Shown: positions 7,814-15,926, numbered from the stretch's first letter. The stretch is 27,259 nt of DNA from G020354785 sp964580815 (GCA_964580815.1 CAZOLY010000027.1:1-27259); one strand, 5' to 3'. Program-made: numbers and translations. Notes: generated by a model not told the origin, from the sequence alone.

Positions 7814-8740
7814 ATGATTAGAATCGGGATAATAGGTAATGATCACAGGATTCACAGGCACATAAATACAATAAAAAATATTCCTGAATTTGATTATAAG
7901 GGTTATTATTATCCTGATAAAATTTCTGCAATTAATATACTCCGGGACTACAGGTTAAACAGGTTTTCATCCCTTGAGGACATTTTGGATTCAATTGATG
8001 CAATAGATATTATTAGCACAAAACCTGACCTTTATGAAATTGTGATTTCAGCACTTAAGAAAACAAAACATATATATCTCTCTCCTTTATTGCTGAAGTC
8101 ACATGAGCAGGCCTCCAAAATAATAAAACTGGCCAATGAAGCAAACATAACTCTAATGGTGCAAAAGTCAGCTAAGTATAATGCTGCCCTTAACTCTGTT
8201 CTTGAAAGATTATCCGGGGCCAGGCTTATTGAAATTCAGCATCATGCGCCACGAAAATCAAATCATTCAGACAACTCCATATTCTCTGTTATTATCAATA
8301 ATCTGGATATTGTTCATACTATTATACGATCTGATAGCAAGCTTATAAAAGCTTGCGGGATAAATATCCTGGATAGCACCCCTGATATAATAAATGCCCG
8401 TGTTGAATATGATAACGGATGTGTTGCAAATATCAATTGCAGCAATCTGGCATTAAGAAATAATCACAAAGCTACATTTATACTAAAAAATGAAATTATA
8501 AAAGTTGACTTAAATTCCAATAAAACACAGGTCCTTTTGCCGGAAAAGGATAGTTGCGGCAATAAACACAGATATAATATCAAGGTAGAATCATCAAAAA
8601 TAGCCCCTAATAATCCGTTATATTATGAATTTATTAGCTTCAGGGATACCATAATTAATAATTCAAAATCTCTGTCAAATCTTGAAGATGGTTTCAAATC
8701 ACTGTTAACGGCCTTCAAAATATTTGAAAAAGTCCGTTAA
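7814..8740 (+). CDS. Gfo/Idh/MocA-like protein with degenerate active site
   Basis: This 308-residue protein has a Rossmann N-terminus (MIRIGIIGNDHRIHRH), alternating beta/alpha structure to about 120, then the alpha/beta C-terminal domain of Gfo/Idh/MocA oxidoreductases (about 125-300). The nucleotide loop normally reads GxGxxG, but here it is G8-N-D-H-R-I13, so two glycines are lost. The family's catalytic EKP motif (usual context KHVxxEKPLA) aligns with KHIYLSPLLL, where lysine is replaced by S90. Family members usually reduce or oxidise sugars or their nucleotide derivatives with NAD(P). The losses suggest a non-catalytic or altered-function homologue. It precedes a sugar transferase in the same direction, so a glycan-related role is plausible but unproven. 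Confidence 0.72.
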   Translation: MIRIGIIGNDHRIHRHINTIKNIPEFDYKGYYYPDKISAINILRDYRLNRFSSLEDILDSIDAIDIISTKPDLYEIVISALKKTKHIYLSPLLLKSHEQASKIIKLANEANITLMVQKSAKYNAALNSVLERLSGARLIEIQHHAPRKSNHSDNSIFSVIINNLDIVHTIIRSDSKLIKACGINILDSTPDIINARVEYDNGCVANINCSNLALRNNHKATFILKNEIIKVDLNSNKTQVLLPEKDSCGNKHRYNIKVESSKIAPNNPLYYEFISFRDTIINNSKSLSNLEDGFKSLLTAFKIFEKVR

Positions 8741-8843
8741 ATATACTACCTTACAATAACTTCATTTAAATACTAATTTCTTCATTTGATACTAAAATAT
8801 TGATTATAAGTCAATTTTTATTCTCTGTATTAATAAGAATTTA

Positions 8844-8851
8844 TATTTTTG
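8844..8851 (+). promoter_or_regulatory. Candidate -7 box for the sugar transferase gene
   Basis: TATTTTTG fits TAnnTTTG and lies 42 nt before the ATG at 8894, in an AT-rich 153-nt gap. No clear TTTG/TTG -33 element is seen at normal spacing, so the call is moderate. If real, the transferase can be transcribed independently of the upstream gene. Confidence 0.4.
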
Positions 8852-8893
8852 TGTGAATATTGGATAAAGGCATCTTGAATAGCGGAGATAATA

Positions 8894-10309
8894 ATGAAAA
8901 AGAAACTGCAACTGGCAAAGTATTTAATAAGTGATTATCTGGCGGCACTATTAAGTTGGACCTGTTTTTATGTATTTAGAAAGACATACATTGAACCATT
9001 AAAGTTCGGCTATAAGATTCCAATTTCCTTTGATGAAAAATTTTACCTCGGTCTTTTAATAATACCGGTATTCTGGCTGACCCTTTATTATTCAGCGGGT
9101 TATTACAGGGATGTGTTCAGAAAATCAAGACTTTCGGAACTCTGGCATACAATACTTATTTGTCTTTTTGGTGTTATTATCCTGTTCTTTGCATTAATCC
9201 TGGATGATACCATTCAGTCTTATTCAAATTATTATCTCTCGTTTCTTGCGTTATTTTCTTTTCAATTTACCCTCACCTACATGCCCCGTCTTATTATAAC
9301 AACTCATACAGCTCATAAAATACACAACAGAATAATAGGATTTAATACCATAATTATAGGAAGCAACAGGCAGGCAGTAGATATATATCTGGAGATTCAG
9401 AACCAATCCCGCAGCAGCGGAAATAAAATAATCGGATTTGTAAATGTAAATGACAAACCCAAGTATTTGCTACAAAATCATATACCGCACCTGGGTACTC
9501 TTGACGAGCTGAAACAGGTAATAAAGAGGCACAAGGTTGAGGAAGTAATAATAGCCATTGATCCCTCGGAACATGACAAGATTGGCCGCATTATTAATAG
9601 TCTGATCGATAGTAACGTAATTATTAAAGCCATACCAAGTATGTATGATATACTGACTGGAAAAGTCAGAATGAATACAATCTTTGGAACCCCTCTTATT
9701 ATGGTTTCTCACCAGCTTATGCCTGTATGGCAGGAGAATCTGAAACACTTTTTTGATATTATTATCTCTATGCTGGCATTAATTATTTTTTCTCCACTGT
9801 GTATCTTCCTTATTGTAGCCATTAAACTAACTTCAAAGGGGCCTGTATTTTACAGTCATGAAAGAATTGGAAGGTACGGAAAGCCGTTTACTATATATAA
9901 ATTTCGATCTATGTACGTTGGTGCTGAAAAAAACGGACCCGAGTTATCTTCAAGAAATGATGACAGGATAACAAGATTCGGACGTTTTATGAGGAAACAC
10001 AGGCTTGACGAGATTCCAAACTTTTATAACGTCTTAAAAGGAGAAATGTCACTTGTGGGACCCAGGCCTGAAAGAAAATATTTCAAGGACCGGATAATTG
10101 AAAAAGCACCACACTATATACACCTTCTTAAGGTCAGGCCGGGCATTACGTCATGGGGCCAGGTCAAATTCGGCTATGCCGAGAATGTAGAACAGATGAT
10201 TAAACGGTTGAAATACGACCTGATTTACATTGATAATATGTCCCTGTATGTCGACATTAAAATTATAATTTACACTTTAATAACCATTATCAGGGGCAGG
10301 GGAATATAA
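8894..10309 (+). CDS. Undecaprenyl-phosphate sugar phosphotransferase (WcaJ/WbaP-type)
   Basis: This 471-residue membrane protein starts polysaccharide assembly by moving a hexose-1-phosphate from a UDP-sugar to undecaprenyl phosphate. TM segments lie at about 12-30, 51-69, 85-103 and 111-130. A CoA-binding-like Rossmann domain spans about 145-275 (IIIGSNRQAVDIY). A membrane hairpin at about 285-312 leads into the catalytic bacterial sugar transferase domain. The catalytic part shows ERIGRYGKPFTIYKFRSM (323-340), the Asp-Glu pair in RLDEIPN (D372, E373) and GEMSLVGPRPE (383-393). Length and order match the polyisoprenyl-phosphate hexose-1-P transferase family. The sugar specificity cannot be read. 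No glycosyltransferases, wzx or wzy are nearby, so it seems separated from a main exopolysaccharide cluster. It ends 1 nt from the convergent thpR stop. Confidence 0.94.
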   Translation: MKKKLQLAKYLISDYLAALLSWTCFYVFRKTYIEPLKFGYKIPISFDEKFYLGLLIIPVFWLTLYYSAGYYRDVFRKSRLSELWHTILICLFGVIILFFALILDDTIQSYSNYYLSFLALFSFQFTLTYMPRLIITTHTAHKIHNRIIGFNTIIIGSNRQAVDIYLEIQNQSRSSGNKIIGFVNVNDKPKYLLQNHIPHLGTLDELKQVIKRHKVEEVIIAIDPSEHDKIGRIINSLIDSNVIIKAIPSMYDILTGKVRMNTIFGTPLIMVSHQLMPVWQENLKHFFDIIISMLALIIFSPLCIFLIVAIKLTSKGPVFYSHERIGRYGKPFTIYKFRSMYVGAEKNGPELSSRNDDRITRFGRFMRKHRLDEIPNFYNVLKGEMSLVGPRPERKYFKDRIIEKAPHYIHLLKVRPGITSWGQVKFGYAENVEQMIKRLKYDLIYIDNMSLYVDIKIIIYTLITIIRGRGI

Positions 10310-10310
10310 A

Positions 10311-10868
10311 TTACGCTAAAGCATGTTTTTTGATGATGTGGTACTCAGGTCCGGCAGGCTTTAGAATACTTTCATATAAAATAATTTCTTTAACCTCAAC
10401 TTCCTGAAATATTGTATTTTTAAAACTGTCTGCCAGTTCTTCCAGTTTTTGCTTTGCTCTCAAAAATTTAATACGCGCGATTGTTAAATGAGGTGAAAAT
10501 TGTTTATCTGATTTCTCAAAGCCAAACTTCAGCATTTCTTCATCAATAGCATCTTTCAGCAAAGTTAATTCTTTGCAGGGACTGAAGCCTATCCATAATA
10601 CCCGCGGATCGCGGAAATTTTTAAACACTCCAAATTCTTTCATCTCCATCGAAAATCCCGGGAAACTACCGGTAACTTTCTCCAGGCTATCATTTATTGC
10701 GCTAATACCCGAAATTTCAACACTGCCAAGAAATTGCAGGGTAATATGATATTGGTGAGCTTCTACCCATTTTATGCGTTCACCTGCCAGTTCATTCCTT
10801 AGCATGTTTATTTTCTCAATAAAATCTTTATTTAAAGGTATATCAATAGCAATAAAAAGTCTTTTCAT
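10311..10868 (-). CDS. thpR: RNA 2',3'-cyclic phosphodiesterase (2H phosphoesterase, LigT/ThpR)
   Basis: This 185-residue protein carries the two HxT signatures of the 2H superfamily: H41-I-T43 in YHITLQFLG and H127-L-T129 in FSPHLTIAR. The N-terminus MKRLFIAIDIP is typical of ThpR/LigT. The enzyme opens 2',3'-cyclic phosphates on RNA to 2'-phosphates and can ligate tRNA halves with 2'-5' linkages in vitro. The physiological role in bacteria is unsettled. Length is normal. It abuts the convergent sugar transferase with a 1-nt gap and no terminator. A possible promoter is at 10936-10943. Confidence 0.94.
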   Translation of the reverse strand: MKRLFIAIDIPLNKDFIEKINMLRNELAGERIKWVEAHQYHITLQFLGSVEISGISAINDSLEKVTGSFPGFSMEMKEFGVFKNFRDPRVLWIGFSPCKELTLLKDAIDEEMLKFGFEKSDKQFSPHLTIARIKFLRAKQKLEELADSFKNTIFQEVEVKEIILYESILKPAGPEYHIIKKHALA

Positions 10869-10935
10869 ACATATACTGATTTATTTATTACTGCAAAATA
10901 AAATGTTTTTCGTAAAGTAATATTAATATAAATCA

Positions 10936-10943
10936 CAAAAATA
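10936..10943 (-). promoter_or_regulatory. Candidate -7 box for thpR
   Basis: On the minus strand this reads TATTTTTG (TAnnTTTG), 67 nt upstream of the thpR start. No confident -33 element is visible, and the surrounding DNA is AT-rich, so chance occurrence is possible. Confidence 0.3.
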
Positions 10944-11286
10944 TCATCTGCCTGTCCGGGTATTTCTGAAGTTTTTGAATTTTAACAGTAGTATATAGCG
11001 TGCCGGTTCAGCCGTTGACAGAATTAGCGTGGCAAAAGATCACATTCTATCCCTTTTCAAATATTTTATCACCAGTAGATTATGTTCTATGATAATAATT
11101 TTTTATGTTATATATTTGTATATATTTTATTAAACAATATTATTACAGATAATAGCATATAATGTAATTTATTTATTATTTAGAATTATTATTATTTAAG
11201 CCACTAATATAATTAATAATGCTATTTTATACTTGTCTATATTATTTATAATGTTTTTAGAATAAGCTTCAAATTGAATATTCGTA

Positions 11287-11318
11287 TTTGTTTAGTGTTT
11301 AATTATTGCTTATTTTTG
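11287..11318 (+). promoter_or_regulatory. Bacteroidota housekeeping promoter for the ECF sigma-folE unit
   Basis: TTTG at 11287-11290 and TATTTTTG at 11311-11318 are separated by 20 nt, a good match to the -33/-7 Bacteroidota promoter (TTTG, about 19-21 nt, TAnnTTTG). Transcription would start near 11325, just ahead of the ATG at 11348. This is the best-formed promoter in the window. A second TATATTTG lies far upstream at 11111-11118. Confidence 0.6.
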
Positions 11319-11347
11319 TTAAACATTTTTAATAAAACACTAAAACC

Positions 11348-11851
11348 ATGACAGCAATAGAATTTAACTACCAGTTAACAAGTCTGTGGGGTAACCTGGA
11401 AAGGTTTGCTTTTCGTCTTACTTCAAATACGAACGACGCCAAGGACTTGTTGCAGGAAACGTTCATGAAAGCTATTACCTACAGGGATAAATTCTCAGAT
11501 AATACAAACCTGAAAGCATGGACATATACTATAATGAAAAATACGTTCATTAATAATTACCGTAAGTCATCCAAAGTCAATACAACTTTTGATCATTCAA
11601 ATGATTTGTATTTTATGAACCTAAACAAAGCATCCGGTATGGATTTGCCGGAATCATCCTATTCTACACAGGAAATAGAGAAAAAGATCGAACTTCTGGA
11701 CAGTGAATTTAGAATCCCCTTTCTTATGCATGTTAAGGGATTTAAATACAAAGAAATTGCCGATAAGCTAAATCTTAAAATCGGAACTGTAAAAAGCAGA
11801 ATATTTTTTGCACGTAAAAAATTAATGGATACTCTTAAAGATTATAAATAA
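11348..11851 (+). CDS. Small ECF sigma factor (RpoE-like)
   Basis: This 167-residue ECF factor has only regions 2 and 4. Region 2 is at about 10-80: the core-binding helix contains TNDAKDLLQETFMKA (28-42), followed by LKAWTYTIMKNTFINNYRK. Region 4 is at about 108-160, with FKYKEIADKLNLKIGTVKSR as the helix-turn-helix. It closely resembles a compact ECF factor that is widespread in Bacteroidota and involved in stress responses. No anti-sigma gene adjoins it. folE starts 10 nt downstream, so control may be by expression level. The promoter at 11287-11318 looks like a housekeeping type, not an autoregulated ECF promoter. Confidence 0.93.
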   Translation: MTAIEFNYQLTSLWGNLERFAFRLTSNTNDAKDLLQETFMKAITYRDKFSDNTNLKAWTYTIMKNTFINNYRKSSKVNTTFDHSNDLYFMNLNKASGMDLPESSYSTQEIEKKIELLDSEFRIPFLMHVKGFKYKEIADKLNLKIGTVKSRIFFARKKLMDTLKDYK

Positions 11852-11861
11852 TATTTTTTCT

Positions 11862-12563
11862 ATGAAAACAAACGGAAGTTCTCTTAAAACAAAAGTTAAT
11901 GGCATTGATAATAAATATAATGATCATTTGAGGGTGATTATTAACACCCCGATCAGAACAAATGCGGGTACTGCGGATGACAAAGTAAAAATTGAGCTTA
12001 TAGAAAAACACTTTGCAGAAATTATGAATATCCTGGGTTTGGATCTTTCAGATGAAAGCCTGAAAGGGACACCTCACAGGGTAGCCAGGATGTTTGTCAA
12101 AGAAATATTTAGCGGACTGAATCCTGACAACAAGCCAAAGATTAAGTTATTTGAAAATAGTTTCAATTATAATCAAATGCTTGTCGAAAGGAATATTACA
12201 GTGAATTCTTACTGTGAGCATCACTTTGTGCCTGTCACAGGTAAAGCACATATAGCTTATATATCAAATGGATCAGTTATCGGATTGTCTAAAATAAACA
12301 GAATAGTACAATACTATGCAAAGAGGCCACAGCTGCAGGAGAGACTTACGGAACAAATTGCCGGTGAATTAATGACTGCTTTAAATACGGAAAATGTTGC
12401 CGTCATAATCGAAGCCACTCATATGTGCGTAACTATGAGAGGTATAAATGATGAAAACAGTGATACCGTTACCGCAAGTTTTCATGGTAAATTCCTTGAT
12501 AAGGATACAAAAAATGAATTCCTCGCTTATATAAATGCTTCTCCCGGATTCATAAATAAATAG
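11862..12563 (+). CDS. folE: GTP cyclohydrolase I
   Basis: This 233-residue enzyme converts GTP to 7,8-dihydroneopterin triphosphate, the first step to folate and other pterins. The family core starts at about residue 45, with LKGTPHRVARMFVKE (68-82). The zinc and catalytic site is in SYCEHHFVP (C118, H120, H121) and THMCVTMRG (H187, C189). SKINRIVQYYAKRPQLQERL (143-162) is highly conserved. The first 40 or so residues are a weakly conserved extension, so a later start cannot be excluded, although the ATG at 11862 follows the sigma gene by 10 nt. It is co-directional with the sigma gene and ends just before a strong terminator (12589-12626). Confidence 0.97.
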   Translation: MKTNGSSLKTKVNGIDNKYNDHLRVIINTPIRTNAGTADDKVKIELIEKHFAEIMNILGLDLSDESLKGTPHRVARMFVKEIFSGLNPDNKPKIKLFENSFNYNQMLVERNITVNSYCEHHFVPVTGKAHIAYISNGSVIGLSKINRIVQYYAKRPQLQERLTEQIAGELMTALNTENVAVIIEATHMCVTMRGINDENSDTVTASFHGKFLDKDTKNEFLAYINASPGFINK

Positions 12564-12588
12564 TGTTAATAATATGTATTATGTTAAG

Positions 12589-12626
12589 ACTTTCCCGGAG
12601 ACGAATACTCCGGGAAAGTTTTTTTT
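12589..12626 (+). terminator. Intrinsic terminator after folE
   Basis: A perfect 12-bp stem pairs ACTTTCCCGGAG (12589-12600) with CTCCGGGAAAGT (12608-12619), with a 7-nt loop, followed by a run of eight T (12619-12626). This is a textbook rho-independent terminator. It ends the sigma-folE transcript and shows that the in-frame codons upstream of 12700 are not the start of purM. Confidence 0.93.
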
Positions 12627-12656
12627 AAAATATGGGCGCTGTCCCTATTTTATTTA

Positions 12657-12664
12657 TACATTTG
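12657..12664 (+). promoter_or_regulatory. Bacteroidota -7 box for the purM operon
   Basis: TACATTTG is an exact TAnnTTTG match, 36 nt before the chosen purM start and just after the folE terminator. No clear -33 TTTG is visible. Its place between terminator and gene supports a new transcription unit beginning near 12671. Confidence 0.55.
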
Positions 12665-12699
12665 CTAAATTAGCACCATTTTTAATTAAGCATTTTCTT

Positions 12700-13866
12700 A
12701 TGTCTGCAATGACACGGTATAACAAACGCGGCGTCTCAACTTCCAAGGAAGATGTATATAATGCTATAAAAGAACTTGATACCGGTATTTTCCCGAACGC
12801 ATTCTGCAAAGTGTTACCGGATTTCCTGGCAGGAGATAAAGAGTACTGCAATGTCATGCATGCTGACGGAGCAGGCACAAAATCAGCCCTTGCATATATG
12901 TACTGGAGGGAGACCGGTGATTATTCCGTTTGGAAAGGAATTGCACATGATTCAATTATCATGAATATTGATGACTTGTTATGTGTAGGCGCTATTAATA
13001 ATATTCTTTTTTCTTCGACAATAGGCAGAAATAAAATGAAAATTCCCGGAGATGTTATCATCCATATTTTAAAAGGATATGACGAAATGATTCAGGAATT
13101 TCAAAAATGGGGGATTAATCTGTATCTGACAGGGGGAGAGACAGCTGATATAGGAGACCTTGTGAGAACAATTACCGTCGATGCAACAGTCACATGCAGA
13201 ATGAAAAGATCTGAGATCATTGAGAATAATATACGTGAAGGAGATGTTATAGTCGGTTTGGCATCTTCGGGACAGTCTGTATATGAAAAAGAATTTAACA
13301 GCGGTATCGGCAGTAATGGCCTTACTTCTGCCAGACACGACATGTTTGAAAATTATCTTGCTGCAAAATATCCCGAAACGTATGATGATTTAATTCCAAA
13401 ATCTTTGATATATGCAGGAAAGTATTCGCTTACGGAAAAAATTGAGAACCTGGGCATTGATGCAGGCAAATTGCTTTTGTCTCCAACACGCACTTATGCC
13501 CCTGTTATAAAAAAAGTGCTGGAGAAGCACCGTGAATACATCCACGGTATGATTCACTGCTCAGGAGGAGGACAAACCAAGGTGTGCAAGTATATAAATA
13601 ATGTTCATGTTATTAAAGATAAACTGTTTGAACTGCCTCTTCTTTTCAAATTAATCCATGACCAGTCAGGAACCCCCTGGGATGAAATGTATGAAGTATT
13701 TAATATGGGACACAGGTTTGAAATCTATATTTCTCCATCCTATGCTGATGATATCATTTCGATATCCAAAGAATTTAATGTTGATGCCAAAGTTATAGGC
13801 TATGTCGATGGTTCTGACATTAAAGCATTAACAATAAAAAGTGAATTTGGAACATTTCATTATTAA
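12700..13866 (+). CDS. purM: Phosphoribosylformylglycinamidine cyclo-ligase (AIR synthase)
   Basis: This 388-residue ATP-dependent enzyme closes the imidazole ring of 5-aminoimidazole ribotide in purine synthesis. Conserved parts are TRYNKRGVS near the start, MHADGAGTKSALAY, HDSIIMNIDDLLCVGA, LTGGETADIGD and the C-terminal HCSGGGQTK. It is the long form found in Bacteroidota, not the roughly 345-residue E. coli form. The frame stays open upstream to an ATG at 12574, but that stretch encodes a terminator hairpin and a promoter. The ATG at 12700 (MSAMTRYNKRG), with a possible alternative at 12709, is therefore the real start. It leads an operon with prfA, pyrF, a DUF2851 gene and a potassium channel. 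Confidence 0.94.
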   Translation: MSAMTRYNKRGVSTSKEDVYNAIKELDTGIFPNAFCKVLPDFLAGDKEYCNVMHADGAGTKSALAYMYWRETGDYSVWKGIAHDSIIMNIDDLLCVGAINNILFSSTIGRNKMKIPGDVIIHILKGYDEMIQEFQKWGINLYLTGGETADIGDLVRTITVDATVTCRMKRSEIIENNIREGDVIVGLASSGQSVYEKEFNSGIGSNGLTSARHDMFENYLAAKYPETYDDLIPKSLIYAGKYSLTEKIENLGIDAGKLLLSPTRTYAPVIKKVLEKHREYIHGMIHCSGGGQTKVCKYINNVHVIKDKLFELPLLFKLIHDQSGTPWDEMYEVFNMGHRFEIYISPSYADDIISISKEFNVDAKVIGYVDGSDIKALTIKSEFGTFHY

Positions 13867-13883
13867 AATTTCACTTTTCTGTT

Positions 13884-14972
13884 ATGAACAACAATTTAAT
13901 CCTGGATAAGCTCGAAGGAGTGAATAAAAGATATGATGAGATTGCCAGACTAATTAGCTCTCCCGGCATAATGTCTGATATGAAACAATATATCAGGCTT
14001 AATAAAGAATATAAAGAGCTTGGACCGGTAATTAAAGCATATAAAGAATACAGGGATATCCTGAGTAATATTCAAAGCGCAAAGAAAATACTGGCTGAGG
14101 ATAAGGATGAGGAACTTAAAGAAATGGCTAAAACAGAACTGGAAGAACTTAATAATAAAGTATTCGACATTGAAGAAAAGTTAAAGTTACTATTAATTCC
14201 TACCGATCCTGAGGATAATAAAAATGCAATACTCGAAATAAGAGCAGGCACCGGGGGAGATGAAGCAAGTATTTTTGCAGGAGATCTGCAAAGGATGTAT
14301 GCCAAATTTTGCGAACAAAAGGGATGGAAGCTTGAAATATCTAACTTTACTGAAGGCACAGCTGGCGGCTTTAAGGAAATTATTATGAACGTTAAAGGTG
14401 AAGGGGTTTACGGAATACTGAAATACGAATCGGGGGTCCATAGGGTCCAGCGTATACCACAGACTGAAACCCAGGGAAGGGTCCATACTTCGGCAGCGAC
14501 TGTCGCCGTACTGCCGGAAGCAGATGAGGTTGATGTAGTTGTCAAACAGGAGGATGTGCGCATCGACAGGTTCTGTTCTTCAGGTCCGGGCGGACAGTCA
14601 GTGAACACCACGTACTCGGCAATCAGACTGACACACATGCCCACCGGCATTGTTGTTACCTGCCAGGACCAGAAATCACAGGTTAAAAATCTTGAAAAGG
14701 CAATGAATGAGCTAAGAACCAGACTTTATGATATTGAATATCAGAAATACCTTGATAAAGTTTCTTCAAAAAGAAAAACAATGGTTTCAACCGGCGACCG
14801 TTCGGCAAAAATAAGAACATACAATTATCCCCAGGGAAGAGTCACGGATCACCGAATAAACCTTACTTTATATAACTTACCCTCTATTTTGAACGGTGAT
14901 ATTCATGAAATAATTAGTAAATTGCAAATGGCTGAAAATGCAGAACGCCTTAAAGAAAGTGAACTTAATTAG
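13884..14972 (+). CDS. prfA: Peptide chain release factor 1
   Basis: This 362-residue class I release factor recognises UAA and UAG in the ribosomal A site and triggers peptidyl-tRNA hydrolysis. The codon-recognition tripeptide of RF1 (PxT) is seen as P192-Q-T194 in HRVQRIPQTETQG. The catalytic GGQ is G236-G-Q238 in SSGPGGQSVNTT. The N-terminal helical domain (1-105) and the C-terminal region (KIRTYNYPQGRVTDHRIN) are complete. The absence of the RF2 SPF motif rules out prfB. It starts 17 nt after purM and is followed 45 nt later by pyrF. This arrangement is typical of Bacteroidota and suggests growth-linked co-expression. Confidence 0.98.
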   Translation: MNNNLILDKLEGVNKRYDEIARLISSPGIMSDMKQYIRLNKEYKELGPVIKAYKEYRDILSNIQSAKKILAEDKDEELKEMAKTELEELNNKVFDIEEKLKLLLIPTDPEDNKNAILEIRAGTGGDEASIFAGDLQRMYAKFCEQKGWKLEISNFTEGTAGGFKEIIMNVKGEGVYGILKYESGVHRVQRIPQTETQGRVHTSAATVAVLPEADEVDVVVKQEDVRIDRFCSSGPGGQSVNTTYSAIRLTHMPTGIVVTCQDQKSQVKNLEKAMNELRTRLYDIEYQKYLDKVSSKRKTMVSTGDRSAKIRTYNYPQGRVTDHRINLTLYNLPSILNGDIHEIISKLQMAENAERLKESELN

Positions 14973-15017
14973 CTAATTATCAATTATATTTTAATTTTAT
15001 GAGCTGAAATATAGTTT

Positions 15018-15848
15018 ATGAACTGCGAACAATTATTTCTGAACATAAAAAATAAAAAAAGCTTTTTATGTGTAGGTCTGGATACAGACTTGCAGAAAAT
15101 ACCTTCATACCTGCTCAAACACAGGAATCCCCTGTTTGAATTTAATAAACAGATAATAGACGCAACGGCAGCTTTTGCTATAGCATATAAACCTAATATT
15201 GCCTTTTATGAAGGCAGTGGCGCAGAAGGCTGGACAAATCTTCAGCTGACAGTTTCCTATATCAGAAAATACTATCCTGAAATTTTTCTGATTGCCGATG
15301 CAAAAAGAGGTGATATTGAAAACACTTCGCAAATGTACGCAAAAGCCTTTTTTAATAACCTCCCTTTTGATGCAGTAACTGTCTCTCCTTATATGGGCAA
15401 GGATTCAGTACTACCTTTTCTTTCAAATAAGGATAAATGGATTGTTATTATTGCACTAACTTCAAACCAGGGAGCAGAAGACTTCCAGCTGCTAAAAAGC
15501 GTCCATAATGAAAGAGTATTTGAAACTGTAATACGTAAATCCAAAGACTGGGGTACAATTAATAATATCATGTATGTGGTCGGAGCCACACAAGCTTCCT
15601 TACTTGTCAGGATCAGAGAAATAATTCCGGACCATTTTATACTTGTCCCCGGAATAGGTGCCCAGGAAGGTGACCTGAACGAAGTAGTCAAATACGGGAA
15701 AAACAGGATGCTGGGATTAATAGTAAATTCTTCAAGATCAATAATATACGCCGATAATTCAAAACTTTTCGCGGAGGCAGCAGGCCTGAAAGCAAAAGAG
15801 CTTCAACATCAGATGTTTAACCTGCTTAAAGCTAATAATTTCATTTAA
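15018..15848 (+). CDS. pyrF: Orotidine 5'-phosphate decarboxylase (long form)
   Basis: This 276-residue enzyme decarboxylates OMP to UMP, the last step of UMP synthesis. The catalytic Asp-Lys-Asp array is in IADAKRGDIENT (D94, K96, D99). The N-terminus FLCVGLDTDLQKIP and the C-terminal phosphate-binding LVPGIGAQEGD complete the TIM barrel. At 276 residues it belongs to the longer (type 2) branch shared by Bacteroidota, actinobacteria and myxobacteria, not the roughly 245-residue E. coli type. It is the third gene of the purM operon. Confidence 0.97.
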   Translation: MNCEQLFLNIKNKKSFLCVGLDTDLQKIPSYLLKHRNPLFEFNKQIIDATAAFAIAYKPNIAFYEGSGAEGWTNLQLTVSYIRKYYPEIFLIADAKRGDIENTSQMYAKAFFNNLPFDAVTVSPYMGKDSVLPFLSNKDKWIVIIALTSNQGAEDFQLLKSVHNERVFETVIRKSKDWGTINNIMYVVGATQASLLVRIREIIPDHFILVPGIGAQEGDLNEVVKYGKNRMLGLIVNSSRSIIYADNSKLFAEAAGLKAKELQHQMFNLLKANNFI

Positions 15849-15926
15849 TCCGAAATCCCGGATACAACTTTATAATTGATCAGCTTTTTTATATTTTTAA
15901 TATTTCCAAATATTAGTTATCGGAAA

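Larger units (their letters stand above)
10869..11347. other. 479-nt AT-rich intergenic region with no clear gene
   Basis: The region lies between the divergent thpR and sigma factor genes. It holds a minus-strand TATTTTTG (10936-10943), plus-strand TATATTTG (11111-11118) and TATTTTTG (11311-11318), and a short GC-richer island at about 10944-11055. The rest is extremely AT-rich. On the minus strand the island has a 28-codon open frame without its own ATG (stop 10944-10946), which may be a gene remnant. I see no tRNA, CRISPR or mobile element. Confidence 0.6.

Noticed and set aside
10944..11055. tRNA or known small RNA in the GC-richer island
   Set aside because: No cloverleaf, T-loop signature or recognised RNA fold could be drawn by eye.
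12574..12699. N-terminal extension of PurM
   Set aside because: It contains a textbook terminator and a promoter, and the family start lies at 12700.
14072..14650. Overlapping antisense frames opposite prfA
   Set aside because: The Ser/Leu-rich translation is the mirror of a Lys/Glu-rich helical gene. They overlap one another and have no independent evidence.
15876..15926. A 17-residue hydrophobic leader on the DUF2851 protein
   Set aside because: The conserved family start MTEEFLHYIW is at 15927. The upstream part is AT-rich intergenic sequence.
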